NCBI GenBank assembly: GCA_012837965.1
Contig: DUQF01000031.1
Location: 1 to 64,000, forward strand
Source: Clostridiales bacterium
Lineage (GTDB): Bacteria > Bacillota > Clostridia > Christensenellales > Aristaeellaceae
Reading direction: 5' to 3'
Length of the DNA: 64,000 nt
Shown: positions 51,013 to 63,158 of the stretch, one piece after another
Layout of the letters: each line of letters starts with the position of its first letter
Position numbering within the stretch: position 1 is the first letter of the stretch
The notes under the pieces: model-generated
Told to the model about the DNA's origin: nothing
What the model saw: only the letters and a program-made list of their open reading frames with translations
Databases searched by the model: none
Translations under genes and position numbers: made by a program

Positions 51013-52428
51013 TTACTCAGCCTTGCTTCTATCCCAGTATACGCTAAATTCATCAATTGTCAAGCTTTTCAACGATTTTTTATCTTTTTGTGCGAATTTT
51101 TCCATCCGAATGAAGCGGTTTATGAATTTTTCTGTCGCTTGGCTCAGTATCTTTTCGCTATCAACCTTTAAAAGCCTTGCAAGATTGACGCAAGAAAAAA
51201 ATAAATCGCCCACTTCCAGAGAGGGATCGGCTCCCTTGTTCATTTCTTCCCGAATTTCTTGAGCTTCCTCCAGCACCTTGTCAAGGACGCCATAAGCATT
51301 GTCCCAATCAAAGCCGATGTCCGCTGCCTTTTTTTGCACTTTGTAAGCCCGCAGCATCGGGGGCATGCCCCGCTTGATTTCAAGCATTGTTTCGCCGTAC
51401 GTTTTCTGCCCGCGCTCTTCCATTTTGATACGTGCCCAGTTGTCCATCACTTCTTCGGGCGTCCGACAGTTATCTTCGCCAAAGACATGGCGGTGCCTGG
51501 CAATCATCTTTTGACAGATGGCGGTAGTCATCTCTGATAAATCCATGGTGCCGTACTCTTCGCCAATCACGGCATGAAGGGCAATCTGCAAAAGCACGTC
51601 GCCCAGTTCCTCGGCAATGTGCTGTTCATCACCCTCGTCAATGGCCATGGCCGTCTCGTAGGCTTCCTCAATAAGATAGGGGCGCAAGGATGTGTGCGTC
51701 TGTTTCTTATCCCAAGGGCAGCCGTTCTCTCCACGCAAAAGGCGCATGAGTTCCAGCAAATCTTCCATATCAAAACGCTGTTTAGAAAGCAGCGGATTCG
51801 GTACAACAACAGCGCAGGTACGGTGATCATATTGTGCCTGCCTATCTAAATCCTCTAGTGAAATAGCGCAAGGTCTAATGGTCATTTCTTCCGAGAGGTT
51901 CAAAAAACAACAACGACAATCCGCCCCGTAATAATTAAGCAGCTTTAGTTTGCATTCCCCCGCTAAAAGTTTTGAATCAAGCTCGGTAATGACCAGCATT
52001 CTCTGCCCATCATACACGGAAAGGTTGCTTGCAGGGGTAAGTAAAACTGCGCCGCCCAAACCGCAGGCCGCCAACGCCTCACCTGATTGCGTAACACAAG
52101 GCAATACTTGAATGTTTTTATCTATCTCCAATAGTCGCTTAACCGTTTCATCGTTGGTGGGGTCCGCAACGGCGTAAACAATATTGACCGACTTAGACAC
52201 AGCAAGTACATGTTCAGCTGTTCGCCTTATAAATTCATCAAAGTCTTCACTGCTTTCATGTAAGGCGTCCAGCGAAGTGTAGGCAATACCTTCCTCTTTT
52301 AACCAGCCGACAGCGCCATGCATTTGAGTACGTAAAATAACCTGTTCAGCCTTTTGTAAGTATCGGCAGGCTTGCAGGGTTAACAGGTCTTTATTGCCCG
52401 GTCCAAGACCGACCACCATTAGGGGCAT
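51013..52428 (-). CDS. mazG: tetrapyrrole-methylase/MazG fusion (YabN family)
   Basis: This 471-residue protein joins an N-terminal TP-methylase-like domain (VVGLGPGNKDLLTLQA, about 4-19) to two MazG nucleotide pyrophosphohydrolase domains. The first is LLRGENGCPWDKKQTHTSL with EEAYETAMAIDE and EELGDVLLQIALHA (about 225-300). The second ends VGDLFFSCVNLARLL (about 430-445). MazG hydrolyses non-canonical NTPs. The best start is 52428, after GGAGG, overlapping the flippase stop by 1 base. Confidence 0.9.
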   Translation of the reverse strand: MPLMVVGLGPGNKDLLTLQACRYLQKAEQVILRTQMHGAVGWLKEEGIAYTSLDALHESSEDFDEFIRRTAEHVLAVSKSVNIVYAVADPTNDETVKRLLEIDKNIQVLPCVTQSGEALAACGLGGAVLLTPASNLSVYDGQRMLVITELDSKLLAGECKLKLLNYYGADCRCCFLNLSEEMTIRPCAISLEDLDRQAQYDHRTCAVVVPNPLLSKQRFDMEDLLELMRLLRGENGCPWDKKQTHTSLRPYLIEEAYETAMAIDEGDEQHIAEELGDVLLQIALHAVIGEEYGTMDLSEMTTAICQKMIARHRHVFGEDNCRTPEEVMDNWARIKMEERGQKTYGETMLEIKRGMPPMLRAYKVQKKAADIGFDWDNAYGVLDKVLEEAQEIREEMNKGADPSLEVGDLFFSCVNLARLLKVDSEKILSQATEKFINRFIRMEKFAQKDKKSLKSLTIDEFSVYWDRSKAE

Positions 52429-53990
52429 TAATTTTTCCTCCATCTTTTGGGTAAATCTTCTTTTTGAATGAGTCTAATGAAATAAGCAGTTACAAAATAT
52501 AAGGCTACGCCCGCCACAACGGATAGGCCCAGAGCCGTCCACGAAAGGGCGTTTTGAAACAAACGCTGTACAAAAACAACAGCAAGCCCCATCGGGACAC
52601 AGGCAATCAAAGGCTTTACAAGCAGACCCATCCAATCAAAGCGCACCTCGCCTATTTTGCGGATAAAATAGAGATTAGGCACAAGGCTTGCAAAATAGCA
52701 CAAAAGCGATGCAAAGGGAGCGCCATGAATATTGATACCGGGCACTCGAACAAGAGTGTAGTTGAGCAAAACCTTGAGAACCACCCCAAATATTAGGGTA
52801 TACATGGGAATTCTTTGTTTGCGCAGACCTTGCAGAATACCGCTGGTTGTCTGTACATGAATGAACAAAAAAATGGTCAGAGAACTGACTTCAAGCAGCT
52901 GCGCCGCCTTTTCAAGCTCCACGCTGCTATATTGCTGGCCGCCAAAAAGCAAAAACACAATGGGACGGGCAAGCAAACTCATGCCAATAGATGCCGGCAT
53001 GCCAATAAGGGAGGATAACCTAAGGCCAGTGTTGCTGGCCCGATCGATACCTTTACTGTCTTTTTTCTCAAGAGCAGCGCTGATGTTGGGCACCATATTG
53101 GCCGCAACCGCCATGGCAAAGGCTGTAGGGATATTAATCAATGGGAACACAATGCCCGTATAGGTTCCATAGTGAATCAGGGCAATATTTTCGGGCAGGT
53201 AAGCGCTCATGAGCCGAACAAGCATAAAAGAATCAATTTCCGCCGCAATGGGTACAATGCAAGCCCCCAAGGTAATGGGAATGGAAATAGCCACAATCTT
53301 TTTGGTAAGCGATACATTGTGGGTAGCGTTTGGAATCGGCTCGTTTTGCTCCCTGTTCAGAAAATAATCAACCGACATGTAAATGAGGGCCAATAGCTCG
53401 GCGATGCTTGTACCCAGCATCGCTCCGGCAGCCCCCATGGCAAAATCCCCATCCTTCATAAAAACGAAAGATAGCGGCATGGCAATCAGAACCTTGCCTA
53501 CCTGCTCAATCAACTGTGATATGGCCGTGGGCGCCATGCGCCGCTTTCCTTGCATATAGCCTCGAAGGGCGCTCATCATACATACTAAAAGAAGGCTTGG
53601 GGCAATCATGTAATAGGCCCAAAGCGCGCTGCTTGTGCCCTTCATATTGGATAGGGCGGGGCTGATTAAAAAAAGTAAAATGGTACCGATAAGGCCCAAA
53701 ATAGTCAAGAGCTTCAGCGCTTGCCGAAAAACCGATTTGGCCTGCTGCCTGTCGTCTCTCGCCAGGGACTCTGCAACCAAGCGGGATATGGCCACAGGGA
53801 TACCTGCTGAAGATATAGTTAGTAATAGATTATAGGTCGGGAATACCTGATGGTAAATGCCCATGCCCGTTGGCCCAATAAGCCTGGCAAGGGGAATTTT
53901 ATATAAAACCCCAACAACCTTGCTAATAAGCCCGGCGACTGCCAAAACCGAGATGCCGCCTACAATGGTGGATTGTTTTGAGTGACGCAT
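52428..53990 (-). CDS. MurJ/SpoVB-type lipid flippase family protein (YabM-like)
   Basis: This 520-residue membrane protein has about 14 helices of the MOP flippase superfamily. Its start (STIVGGISVLAVAGLISKVVGVLYKIPLARLIGPTGMGIY) is characteristic of the SpoVB/YabM/MurJ group, which moves lipid-linked peptidoglycan or polysaccharide precursors across the membrane. ATG 53990 has TTGGAG 5 bases upstream and matches family starts; an earlier ATG 54041 would add 17 residues without a good site. It lies before mazG as yabM does in Bacillus. Confidence 0.85.
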   Translation of the reverse strand: MRHSKQSTIVGGISVLAVAGLISKVVGVLYKIPLARLIGPTGMGIYHQVFPTYNLLLTISSAGIPVAISRLVAESLARDDRQQAKSVFRQALKLLTILGLIGTILLFLISPALSNMKGTSSALWAYYMIAPSLLLVCMMSALRGYMQGKRRMAPTAISQLIEQVGKVLIAMPLSFVFMKDGDFAMGAAGAMLGTSIAELLALIYMSVDYFLNREQNEPIPNATHNVSLTKKIVAISIPITLGACIVPIAAEIDSFMLVRLMSAYLPENIALIHYGTYTGIVFPLINIPTAFAMAVAANMVPNISAALEKKDSKGIDRASNTGLRLSSLIGMPASIGMSLLARPIVFLLFGGQQYSSVELEKAAQLLEVSSLTIFLFIHVQTTSGILQGLRKQRIPMYTLIFGVVLKVLLNYTLVRVPGINIHGAPFASLLCYFASLVPNLYFIRKIGEVRFDWMGLLVKPLIACVPMGLAVVFVQRLFQNALSWTALGLSVVAGVALYFVTAYFIRLIQKEDLPKRWRKN

Positions 53991-54042
53991 ATTTCTCCAA
54001 AAACCGATGCGCAAGAGCGGCTGCCCCTGCGCATCAGACATC

Positions 54043-56571
54043 TTATTTAAAATCCTCTTCGTTATCGATGGGCGCTTGCTCGTCTATATCATCAAATGGT
54101 CCTTGACCTTCATCTGGTGTCTGCAAGTGCTCACCATCGCCCTCGATATCTTCTTTGGCGATGGCGTCCACGTCCACAATGCGGGCGCCATCGGCAACGC
54201 GCATCATTCGTACGCCTTGGGTGGCCCTGCCGCAAACTCGGATATCGCTCACGGGGGTGCGAATCATGATGCCTTCATCGGTAATCATCATGACTTCGTC
54301 GTCTTCATCGACAAAGAGCATGGCAGCCAGTTTGCCGGTTTTCTTGCTCAGTCGCATGGCGATGACACCCTGCCCGCCCCTGCGCTGTGCGTTAAATTCC
54401 TCGGAGAGGGTACGCTTTCCATAGCCATCTTCGCTGACAGTCAGGACATACTTATCTTCCTCCACAACGCCCATGGACACCACATAGTCGCCGTCCGTTA
54501 AGCGTATGGAACGAACACCCTGAGAGGCACGGCCGGTTGAACGGACGTCGTTTTCATGGAAGCGAATGGCCTTGCCCTGAGCAGTAGCTAACAGAATATC
54601 GGCATTACCATCGGTTAAAGCAACTCCGATGAGGCTGTCTTCTTCAATCAGCTTAATGGCAATCAAGCCGGTTTTACGCATGTTGATAAAGTCGGACAAG
54701 GGGGTTTTCTTAATAATGCCGTTTTGGGTAGCCATGACCAGATAGTCATCACCGTTGCGGTCGGGTACAGGCAACATCATCGTGACCTTTTCCCCAGCCT
54801 GCAATTGCAAGAGGTTCACAATGGCCGTTCCCCTGGCTTGCCTGCCGGCCTCAGGTATCTCATAGCACTTCATGCCGTAAGCGCGCCCCTGGTCGGTAAA
54901 GAACAGCATGTCGGAGTGGGAGTTGACTACATACATTTGCTCCACATAGTCTTCTTCCCGGGTGGTGAGGGCAGCCACACCCCTGCCGCCTCTATTTTGC
55001 GCACGGTAAGTGCTTTCACTCAAGCGCTTGACATAGCCAAAGTGCGTCATAGTAACGACCATCTCATCCACAGGGATAAGGGCTTCGATGTCAATCTCCC
55101 CTTCAACAGGTGAAATGAGGGTGCGGCGACTATCCGCATGACGGTTTCGGATATCCAGCATTTCCTGCTTGATAACCCTATTCAATTCGTTGCGGTCGGA
55201 AAGGAGCAGCTCAAAGCGGGCGATATCTTTTTGAAGTTGGTCATACTCGTCCTGCAGCTTGTCCATTTCCAGATTGGTAAGCCTTGCAAGGCGCATATCA
55301 AGGATGGCCTGCGCCTGCCTGTCGGAAAAGTCGAACTTGGTGATCAAGTTGATTTTGGCGGAAGCTGTATCCCCTGATGAGCGGATAGTTTGCACAATCT
55401 CGTCAATAATGCTAAGGGCCTTCAATAAACCCTCGACAATATGAGCCCTCGCCCTGGCTTTTTCAAGGTCAAAGCGGGTACGGCGGGTTACCACATCGAT
55501 CTGGTGGTCAATATAGTAACCGAGCATTTCTTTGAGGTTAAGCACCCTGGGCTGGTTGTTGACAAGCGCCAACATAATCACGCCGAAAGTGTCTTGCATC
55601 TGCGTATACTTATAAAGGTGGTTGAGCACAACCTGCGCTTGCGCATCTCTTTTTAGGTCAATGACAATGCGCATGCCTTCACGGTCGCTCTCATCCCTAA
55701 TGTCGCTTATGCCTTCAATGCGCTTATCGTGGACCAGTTCAGCTATTCTGATAATAAGCTTGGACTTATTTACAAGGTAAGGAATTTCACTGACGATAAT
55801 ACGGTCACGGCCGTTTGCAAGCGTTTCAATCTCAGCCTTTGCCCGTACATAAACACGGCCCCTGCCAGTATAGTAGGCTTCTCTAATGCCGCTGGTCCCA
55901 AGGATGACGCCGCCGGTCGGAAAATCAGGCCCGGGTATATGCTCCATCAGTTCATCCAAGGTAATGTCAGGATCATCCATTAAGGCAACAACAGCATCGA
56001 TGGTTTCGCCCAAATTATGGGGCGGAATATTGGTAGCCATACCCACCGCAATACCGCTTGAACCGTTGACTAAAAGATTAGGGAAACGGGAGGGCAATAC
56101 GGACGGCTGCTGCAAGGTGGCGTCAAAGTTGGGGTAAAAATCGACAGTGTCTTTGTTGATATCACTTAACAAGTACTGGCTCAGCTTGCTCATGCGGGCT
56201 TCGGTGTAACGCATGGCAGCGGCGCCATCGCCATCAACCGAACCAAAGTTTCCTTGCCCCTCAACCAGCGGATAGCGGGTATTGAAGTCTTGCGCAAGGC
56301 GAACAAGCGAACCGTATACGCTGGACTCACCATGCGGGTGATATTTACCCAGCACGTCACCAACGATACGCGCACACTTTCTAGTGGGTTTATCGGGCGT
56401 CATGCCCAGTTCGTTCATTGCGTATAAAATGCGGCGATGAACGGGTTTCATACCGTCCCGCACATCGGGCAAAGCACGGTTGACAATCACCGCCATGGAA
56501 TAGGCAATGAAAGATTTTTTTACTTCCGTTTCAAGATCAATCGGAAGTAAACGGTCTTTAATCTCGCTCAC
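54043..56571 (-). CDS. gyrA: DNA gyrase subunit A
   Basis: This 842-residue subunit cuts and rejoins DNA during negative supercoiling. The N-terminus has [27 protein letters not shown], and the active-site tyrosine lies in [13 protein letters not shown] (about Y122). The C-terminal pinwheel has the GyrA box QRRGGQG (about 740) that wraps DNA, so it is gyrase rather than topoisomerase IV. The protein ends with an acidic tail. It follows gyrB by 12 bases. Confidence 0.96.
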   Translation of the reverse strand: MSEIKDRLLPIDLETEVKKSFIAYSMAVIVNRALPDVRDGMKPVHRRILYAMNELGMTPDKPTRKCARIVGDVLGKYHPHGESSVYGSLVRLAQDFNTRYPLVEGQGNFGSVDGDGAAAMRYTEARMSKLSQYLLSDINKDTVDFYPNFDATLQQPSVLPSRFPNLLVNGSSGIAVGMATNIPPHNLGETIDAVVALMDDPDITLDELMEHIPGPDFPTGGVILGTSGIREAYYTGRGRVYVRAKAEIETLANGRDRIIVSEIPYLVNKSKLIIRIAELVHDKRIEGISDIRDESDREGMRIVIDLKRDAQAQVVLNHLYKYTQMQDTFGVIMLALVNNQPRVLNLKEMLGYYIDHQIDVVTRRTRFDLEKARARAHIVEGLLKALSIIDEIVQTIRSSGDTASAKINLITKFDFSDRQAQAILDMRLARLTNLEMDKLQDEYDQLQKDIARFELLLSDRNELNRVIKQEMLDIRNRHADSRRTLISPVEGEIDIEALIPVDEMVVTMTHFGYVKRLSESTYRAQNRGGRGVAALTTREEDYVEQMYVVNSHSDMLFFTDQGRAYGMKCYEIPEAGRQARGTAIVNLLQLQAGEKVTMMLPVPDRNGDDYLVMATQNGIIKKTPLSDFINMRKTGLIAIKLIEEDSLIGVALTDGNADILLATAQGKAIRFHENDVRSTGRASQGVRSIRLTDGDYVVSMGVVEEDKYVLTVSEDGYGKRTLSEEFNAQRRGGQGVIAMRLSKKTGKLAAMLFVDEDDEVMMITDEGIMIRTPVSDIRVCGRATQGVRMMRVADGARIVDVDAIAKEDIEGDGEHLQTPDEGQGPFDDIDEQAPIDNEEDFK

Positions 56572-56583
56572 GCTTTTTTCTCC

Positions 56584-58725
<2,142 letters not shown>

Positions 58726-58770
58726 TCAACCTAAATGCTGTCTTTTTCCCGACTATATTTTAGGGAAAAC

Positions 58771-58796
58771 AATAATTGACAATCTGGTCAATTATT
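58771..58796. repeat. perfect inverted repeat upstream of gyrB
   Basis: AATAATTGAC (58771-58780) and GTCAATTATT (58787-58796) form a perfect 10-bp palindrome with a 6-bp centre, 145 bases before gyrB. It has no T-run, so it is more like a protein-binding operator than a terminator. No clear promoter overlaps it. Confidence 0.5.
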
Positions 58797-58863
58797 CTTT
58801 GCCCAACCCGTCTTAAAACATAAACTTTTCCGCTATTCGGGCTGTTTTTAGGCGTTTATCCAC

Positions 58864-58892
58864 TTGACAAGAAGATGCCTTCTCACTATAAT
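58864..58892 (+). promoter_or_regulatory. promoter of tRNA-Leu
   Basis: TTGACA (58864-58869) and TATAAT (58887-58892) are 17 bp apart, a full-consensus promoter, ending 9 bases before the tRNA. Confidence 0.9.
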
Positions 58893-58901
58893 ATTTCCGT
58901 T

Positions 58902-58987
58902 GCCGGTGTGGTGGAATGGCAGACGCGACGGACTCAAAATCCGTTGGTAGCGATACCGTGCTGGTTCAAGTCCAGTCACCGGCACCA
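58902..58987 (+). tRNA. tRNA-Leu (CAA)
   Basis: The acceptor GCCGGTG pairs with CACCGGC, the anticodon loop CTCAAAA gives CAA, a long variable arm (TGGTAGCGATACCG) marks a class II tRNA, the T loop is GTTCAAGT, and CCA is encoded. Confidence 0.95.
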
Positions 58988-58995
58988 AAAATGAT

Positions 58996-59039
58996 AATCC
59001 GAACCAAATTTCCCAAACAGTAAATAGGTTCGGATTTTT
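58996..59039 (+). terminator. terminator of tRNA-Leu
   Basis: AATCCGAACC (58996-59005) pairs with GGTTCGGATT (59027-59036), followed by TTTTG. Confidence 0.85.
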
Positions 59040-59087
59040 GTCGTGCATTTAAGAGAGTAACAGTAAACTCACCGCATACAGCGCTAA

Positions 59088-59130
59088 CAAAAAACAGGGC
59101 TGCTTATCCATAAAGCGACAACAGCCCTGA
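59088..59130 (-). terminator. terminator of the lipoprotein gene
   Basis: On the minus strand CAGGGCTG (59129-59122) pairs with CAGCCCTG (59102-59095), followed by TTTTTTG. Confidence 0.8.
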
Positions 59131-59163
59131 TTATTTCTTGGGGTACAGTTATTATTTCTAAAA

Positions 59164-59613
59164 TTATTTGCGTTTTACAAATACCGTAGTGGTTTCACCT
59201 TCTGTTATCGAGAGCTTATCTCCTTCCAGCTCTGTCTGCATTTCTTGCGACTCTTCACCAAAGGTAAGCGTAAGTTTATCTCCGTTTACCTTGTAGGTGA
59301 ATTCAGGTAAAATTAATAGCAGCGTATCTATGGTCTCTTTTTCACTGCCGGCGGCTTTCAATGCTTCTTCAATATATACTTTCAGCTCCTTGCCGTCAGC
59401 CATGATTTGCATTTTTCCATCCTTGGTAAATTCAACCCAGGTATCCTTGGGGGCCGCCACTCCAAGCTCGGAAAGCCCCATGGAATCAACAAACTCCTTG
59501 TTGTCCCACGCGCCCACAATCTTGTCCTTCAGGCTGGCTTGTCCGCAACCGGTCAGCAATACCGCCACCAAGAGAATGCTAAGTAAACCAAGCGCCTTTT
59601 TCTTCAGTTCCAT
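59164..59613 (-). CDS. hypothetical lipoprotein
   Basis: This 149-residue secreted protein has a lipoprotein signal peptide with lipobox LLTGC (cysteine at about 23). The mature part has the pattern IVGAWDNKEF...WVEFTKDGKMQI...FTYKVNGDKLTLTFG...LEGDKLSITEG, that is, repeated beta strands with G-W and D-G-K turns, like lipocalin-type or DUF-style small lipoproteins. Its function is unknown. It starts with GGAGATATC upstream of ATG 59613 and has a private terminator. Confidence 0.75.
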   Translation of the reverse strand: MELKKKALGLLSILLVAVLLTGCGQASLKDKIVGAWDNKEFVDSMGLSELGVAAPKDTWVEFTKDGKMQIMADGKELKVYIEEALKAAGSEKETIDTLLLILPEFTYKVNGDKLTLTFGEESQEMQTELEGDKLSITEGETTTVFVKRK

Positions 59614-59898
59614 AATCGTAGATATCTCCTTTTATCTTTTTTATCTCATCAGTCGTCTGCATATGCAGCAACAATGATGTCTTTAATGAAGGTATACCGC
59701 TAAAAGTATCAAGAACGATTTCCACATAATAACCTTCTGGTTGATACCAATGTGTATCCGGAAAAACACCAGAACGAAGAAATCATGGGTACAACCATTC
59801 GTTATCATATATCAAAAAACACACAAACGCAAGGGGTTAAGACAAAAAATCGCAATAATTGAGTAATAATTGCTAAAAAGTATTAATAACACTCCACA

Positions 59899-59920
59899 CT
59901 TAAGAATCTTAAGGTATAAT
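59899..59920 (+). promoter_or_regulatory. inverted repeat abutting a -10 box (operator-like)
   Basis: CTTAAGA-A-TCTTAAG (59899-59913) is a perfect 7-bp palindrome with one central base. TATAAT follows at 59915-59920. The repeat fills the spacer of a possible promoter pointing at fbp, so a repressor could act here. No good -35 is seen. Confidence 0.4.
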
Positions 59921-60024
59921 GTGCAGTATTAGCAATAAAATACTCATAAAACATTGAAGTATTGTAACAACACAGCAATTCAGGGATTTTAGACATACAA
60001 TCTCCGGATTTTACATTTCTTCCC

Positions 60025-60053
60025 TTGCCCCTAATGAAATCTTTAGCTACAAT
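60025..60053 (+). promoter_or_regulatory. promoter of fbp
   Basis: TTGCCC (60025-60030) and TACAAT (60048-60053) have a 17-bp spacer, 45 bases before ATG 60098. Confidence 0.6.
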
Positions 60054-60097
60054 ATAGCTATCGTAAATCCTGGCCGAAAACCTTATGGAGGATAAAT

Positions 60098-62107
60098 ATG
60101 AAGCAGACTCATTTAGAGCGTTCTCAAAAGGGGGGCGTATGGTCGTCTTATTTGCGTTTACTTTCCCATGATTTTCCCACCCAGCGTGCGGCGGTAGCGG
60201 AAATTATCCGCTTAAAAACCCGGCTGCAATTACCCAAGGGCACTGAGTATTTCTTTTCCGACCTGCATGGTGAGCATTTGCGTTTCCAGCGCATGCTGGA
60301 CAGCGCCTCCGGCACCATCAGGGATAAGATTGACACCTTGTTTTACTCTGTCCTCAGCCCTGAAGATAGGGATGAGCTGGCGCAGGTAGTATACGACCCT
60401 GAAAACATGCTGCGCCGCCTTAAAAAAGCAGGCAAGCTTCGGGACAGTTGGTATCATTTAACCATTGTCAGGCTCATTCAAGTGCTTAAGGTGGTGTCTG
60501 CCAAATATACCCGAAGTATGGTCAGGAAGCATATGGCACCCGATTTCAGAAGCGCCATTGACGAACTGATTTATAAGGATGAGGATGAAAGCCGCATGGA
60601 ATATCACTACGCCGTGATTCGGGCAATCCTTGATACCGGAGTGGCGGGCGACTTTATCCGCGCGGTAGCGGCGACTATCCGCTCCCTCAGCGTAGCGCGG
60701 CTGCATATTATCGGCGATATTTTTGATAGGGGCGCCCATCCGGATCTGGTTATGGATAAGCTGATCGCCTTCCACGATGTGGACATCCAATGGGGCAATC
60801 ACGACTTACTGTGGATAGGCGCCGCCATGGGTAATGAAGCCATGATCGCCAATGTCATGCGACAGGGCATCAACTATAACACTTATGACCTGTTAGAGGA
60901 TGGCTATGGCATCAACCTCCGGCCCCTTTCCATGTTCGCGGACAGCACCTACAGGGATGACCCCTGTGAGATTTTCATGCCTAAGAACGAGTTTAACGAA
61001 AACCAGTTTGATACCGTTGACCCTGCCTTAGGCGCCAAGATGCTCAAAGCCATGACCATCATCCAATTGAAGTTGGAAGGCCAGCTGCTGGCCCGCCGCC
61101 CTGAATATGACATGGCCAAGCGGGACCTTTTAAGCCAGGTGGACTTTGCCAAGGGTACCGTGATGGTGGACGGAAAAGAGCATCCCCTCAGGGACACCCT
61201 CTTCCCCACCGTTGACCCCAAAGCTCCCCTAAAACTAAGCCCTGAGGAAAGCGAATTGATGCGCTCCCTGGTAGCTTCCTTCCGCCACAGCCGCCGCCTG
61301 CAGTCTCACATACGTTTTCTAATGAGCCACGGGTCTGCGTACCTGAAATTCAACGGCAACCTGCTTTACCATGGCTGCGTTCCCATGAAAGAGGACGGCG
61401 GCTTTGATATTCTTGAAATTGAGGGTCAGGCTCTCTCGGGCCAGCCCCTCTTTGACTACATTGACCGAACAACCAGGGACGCTGTCTTTCTGCCCTATGA
61501 CAGCCCCGAACAAGTAAAAGCCCGGGATTTCTTGTGGTATTTGTGGTGCGGGCCCAAATCGCCCATCTTTGGAAAAGACCGCATGGCCACCTTTGAGCGT
61601 GCCTTCCTGACAGACAAATCCACCCACAAAGAAACCATGAACCCTTACTATCAGTTAATCAATGAAGAAGCTGCCTGCCGCAGCATCTTAGAGGCCTTCG
61701 GTCTGGATCCTAGCCGGGGCCATATTATCAACGGGCATGTGCCGGTGAAGCTTATCAAAGGCGAAAGTCCCATCAAAGGCGGCGGGCGTCTGTTTGTGAT
61801 TGACGGTGGCATGTCTAAAGCCTACCAAAAAACCACGGGCATGGGCGGATATACGCTTATTATTAACTCCCACTCCATTGCCCTGGCCCAGCATCCTGCC
61901 GATGTAGCCAACGACTCTGCCTCCTTTGACAGTCCCATTTTAGAGGTAGTGGAGCGCTTCCCTAAGCGCCTGACTGTAGCCGACACCGATGAAAGCATCG
62001 ATATGCACCGCCAGATTGAAGACTTGGAGCATCTGATCGCCGCCTATCGCTCCGGCGCGGTTCCCGAACAGGATTGCCAGCCCTTGGGCCCCTTGCAGTA
62101 TGACTAA
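60098..62107 (+). CDS. fbp: fructose-1,6-bisphosphatase class III
   Basis: This 669-residue enzyme removes the 1-phosphate of fructose-1,6-bisphosphate in gluconeogenesis. It belongs to the class III, Mn-dependent type of Firmicutes. The metallophosphoesterase motifs are clear: FFSDLHGEHLRF (about 53-64), HIIGDIFDRGAHPD (about 205-218), WGNHDLLWIGAAMG (about 230-243) and INGHVPVKL (about 545-553). Its length matches the family (about 640-670). ATGGAGGAT precedes the start. It has a probable operator region upstream, fitting carbon-source control. Confidence 0.94.
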   Translation: MKQTHLERSQKGGVWSSYLRLLSHDFPTQRAAVAEIIRLKTRLQLPKGTEYFFSDLHGEHLRFQRMLDSASGTIRDKIDTLFYSVLSPEDRDELAQVVYDPENMLRRLKKAGKLRDSWYHLTIVRLIQVLKVVSAKYTRSMVRKHMAPDFRSAIDELIYKDEDESRMEYHYAVIRAILDTGVAGDFIRAVAATIRSLSVARLHIIGDIFDRGAHPDLVMDKLIAFHDVDIQWGNHDLLWIGAAMGNEAMIANVMRQGINYNTYDLLEDGYGINLRPLSMFADSTYRDDPCEIFMPKNEFNENQFDTVDPALGAKMLKAMTIIQLKLEGQLLARRPEYDMAKRDLLSQVDFAKGTVMVDGKEHPLRDTLFPTVDPKAPLKLSPEESELMRSLVASFRHSRRLQSHIRFLMSHGSAYLKFNGNLLYHGCVPMKEDGGFDILEIEGQALSGQPLFDYIDRTTRDAVFLPYDSPEQVKARDFLWYLWCGPKSPIFGKDRMATFERAFLTDKSTHKETMNPYYQLINEEAACRSILEAFGLDPSRGHIINGHVPVKLIKGESPIKGGGRLFVIDGGMSKAYQKTTGMGGYTLIINSHSIALAQHPADVANDSASFDSPILEVVERFPKRLTVADTDESIDMHRQIEDLEHLIAAYRSGAVPEQDCQPLGPLQYD

Positions 62108-62134
62108 AAAATCTTTATATAGGAGGAGACAGAA

Positions 62135-63001
62135 ATGAAAATCGCTTTTATCGGCATTGGCGTCATGGGTTTGCCCATGGCGGGACATCTTATGGACGCG
62201 GGGCACGATGTGAAGCTTTACACCCGCACCAAATCAAAAGCAGATCCCTTGGTGGCAAGGGGCGCTAAATGCTTTGACGCTATCGGCCCTTGTGTCTGTG
62301 ACCGGGAAGCCATTATTACCATGGTGGGCTTTCCCAAAGATGTGGAGGAGGTTTATTTAGGCAAAGGCGGTATCCTGGAAAACGCGCCCGAAGGCGCCCT
62401 CATCATCGATATGACCACCACCAGCCCTGCCCTCTGGCAGCGCATCGCCAAGAAGGCCAGAAAGCGGGGTCTAAGACCCCTTGACGCTCCGGTTTCCGGT
62501 GGGGATTCCGGCGCCAAGGCCGGGACGCTTGCCATCATGGTGGGCGGCGAAACCGCGGATTTTGAAGCCGCCCTCCCTCTCTTTGAAAAGATGGGCAAAA
62601 CCATCGTCCATGAAGGCGGCGACGGGGCAGGTCAGCACACCAAAATGGCCAATCAGATCGCTATTGCGGGTGCTGTTACCGCCGTGGCCGAGGCCGTAAG
62701 CTATGGTAAGGCAACGGGGCTTGATTTGTCCAAAATGCTGGGTACCATCTCTACCGGCGCCGCCGGTTCTTGGCAGATGAGCAACAACGGCCCCAAGATG
62801 ATTTCCGGCGATTATGCTCCCGGCTTTTTCATCAAGCACTTTGTTAAAGACCTGCGTATCGCTCTTGAGGAAAGCAAAGAACGGGGCTTAGAGCTTCCCA
62901 TCCTCAAAAAGGCGCTGAAAATGTATATGCAAATGGAAGAAAAAGGCCAAGGCGACTTGGGAACGCAAGCAATTATTGAACGGTATGGGGATGACTGTTA
63001 A
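62135..63001 (+). CDS. NAD(P)-dependent 3-hydroxyacid dehydrogenase (HIBADH/GarR family)
   Basis: This 288-residue dehydrogenase acts on a beta-hydroxy acid such as 3-hydroxyisobutyrate, tartronate semialdehyde or a related compound. The N-terminal Rossmann motif is IGIGVMGLPMAGHL (about 6-19), the substrate-binding signature is DAPVSGGDSGAKAGTLAIMVGG (about 119-140), and the catalytic lysine lies in GAGQHTKMANQI (about 167-178, K174). Sequence alone does not fix the substrate. It follows fbp by 27 bases with a strong AGGAGGAGA site and may be co-transcribed. Confidence 0.88.
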   Translation: MKIAFIGIGVMGLPMAGHLMDAGHDVKLYTRTKSKADPLVARGAKCFDAIGPCVCDREAIITMVGFPKDVEEVYLGKGGILENAPEGALIIDMTTTSPALWQRIAKKARKRGLRPLDAPVSGGDSGAKAGTLAIMVGGETADFEAALPLFEKMGKTIVHEGGDGAGQHTKMANQIAIAGAVTAVAEAVSYGKATGLDLSKMLGTISTGAAGSWQMSNNGPKMISGDYAPGFFIKHFVKDLRIALEESKERGLELPILKKALKMYMQMEEKGQGDLGTQAIIERYGDDC

Positions 63002-63049
63002 ATATTAAGTCTGCCCAATTTTAAAAATCATCTCTTTAAAATCATTACA

Positions 63050-63083
63050 AAAACGCCTCTCCTAAAAAGAGAAGCGTTTTTCT
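63050..63083 (+). terminator. terminator after the dehydrogenase gene
   Basis: AAACGC(C)TCTC (63051-63060) pairs with GAGA(A)GCGTTTTT (63068-63081). Confidence 0.75.
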
Positions 63084-63158
63084 TTGATAAAAACCAACCG
63101 ATTTAATTGATTTGATGTTCCATGCTATCAATACAACAGCCTATCCAACTATCAATGG

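Larger units (their letters stand above)
59614..60097. other. 484-base gene-free region before fbp
   Basis: I see no coding frame in this AT-rich stretch. It contains an inverted repeat with a -10 box at 59899-59920 and the fbp promoter at 60025-60053, both listed separately. The remainder, including the AT-rich run around 59800-59890 with repeated AATAATT words, shows nothing I can name. Confidence 0.6.

Noticed and set aside
54007..54501. 164-codon plus-strand frame opposite gyrA
   Set aside because: It is a shadow of the gyrA coding frame; its histidine/glycine-rich composition is typical of an antisense translation.
58776..58804. Plus-strand TTGACA inside the gyrB palindrome as a promoter
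   Set aside because: No -10 box lies at 16-19 bp spacing; the sequence there is TTTGCCC.
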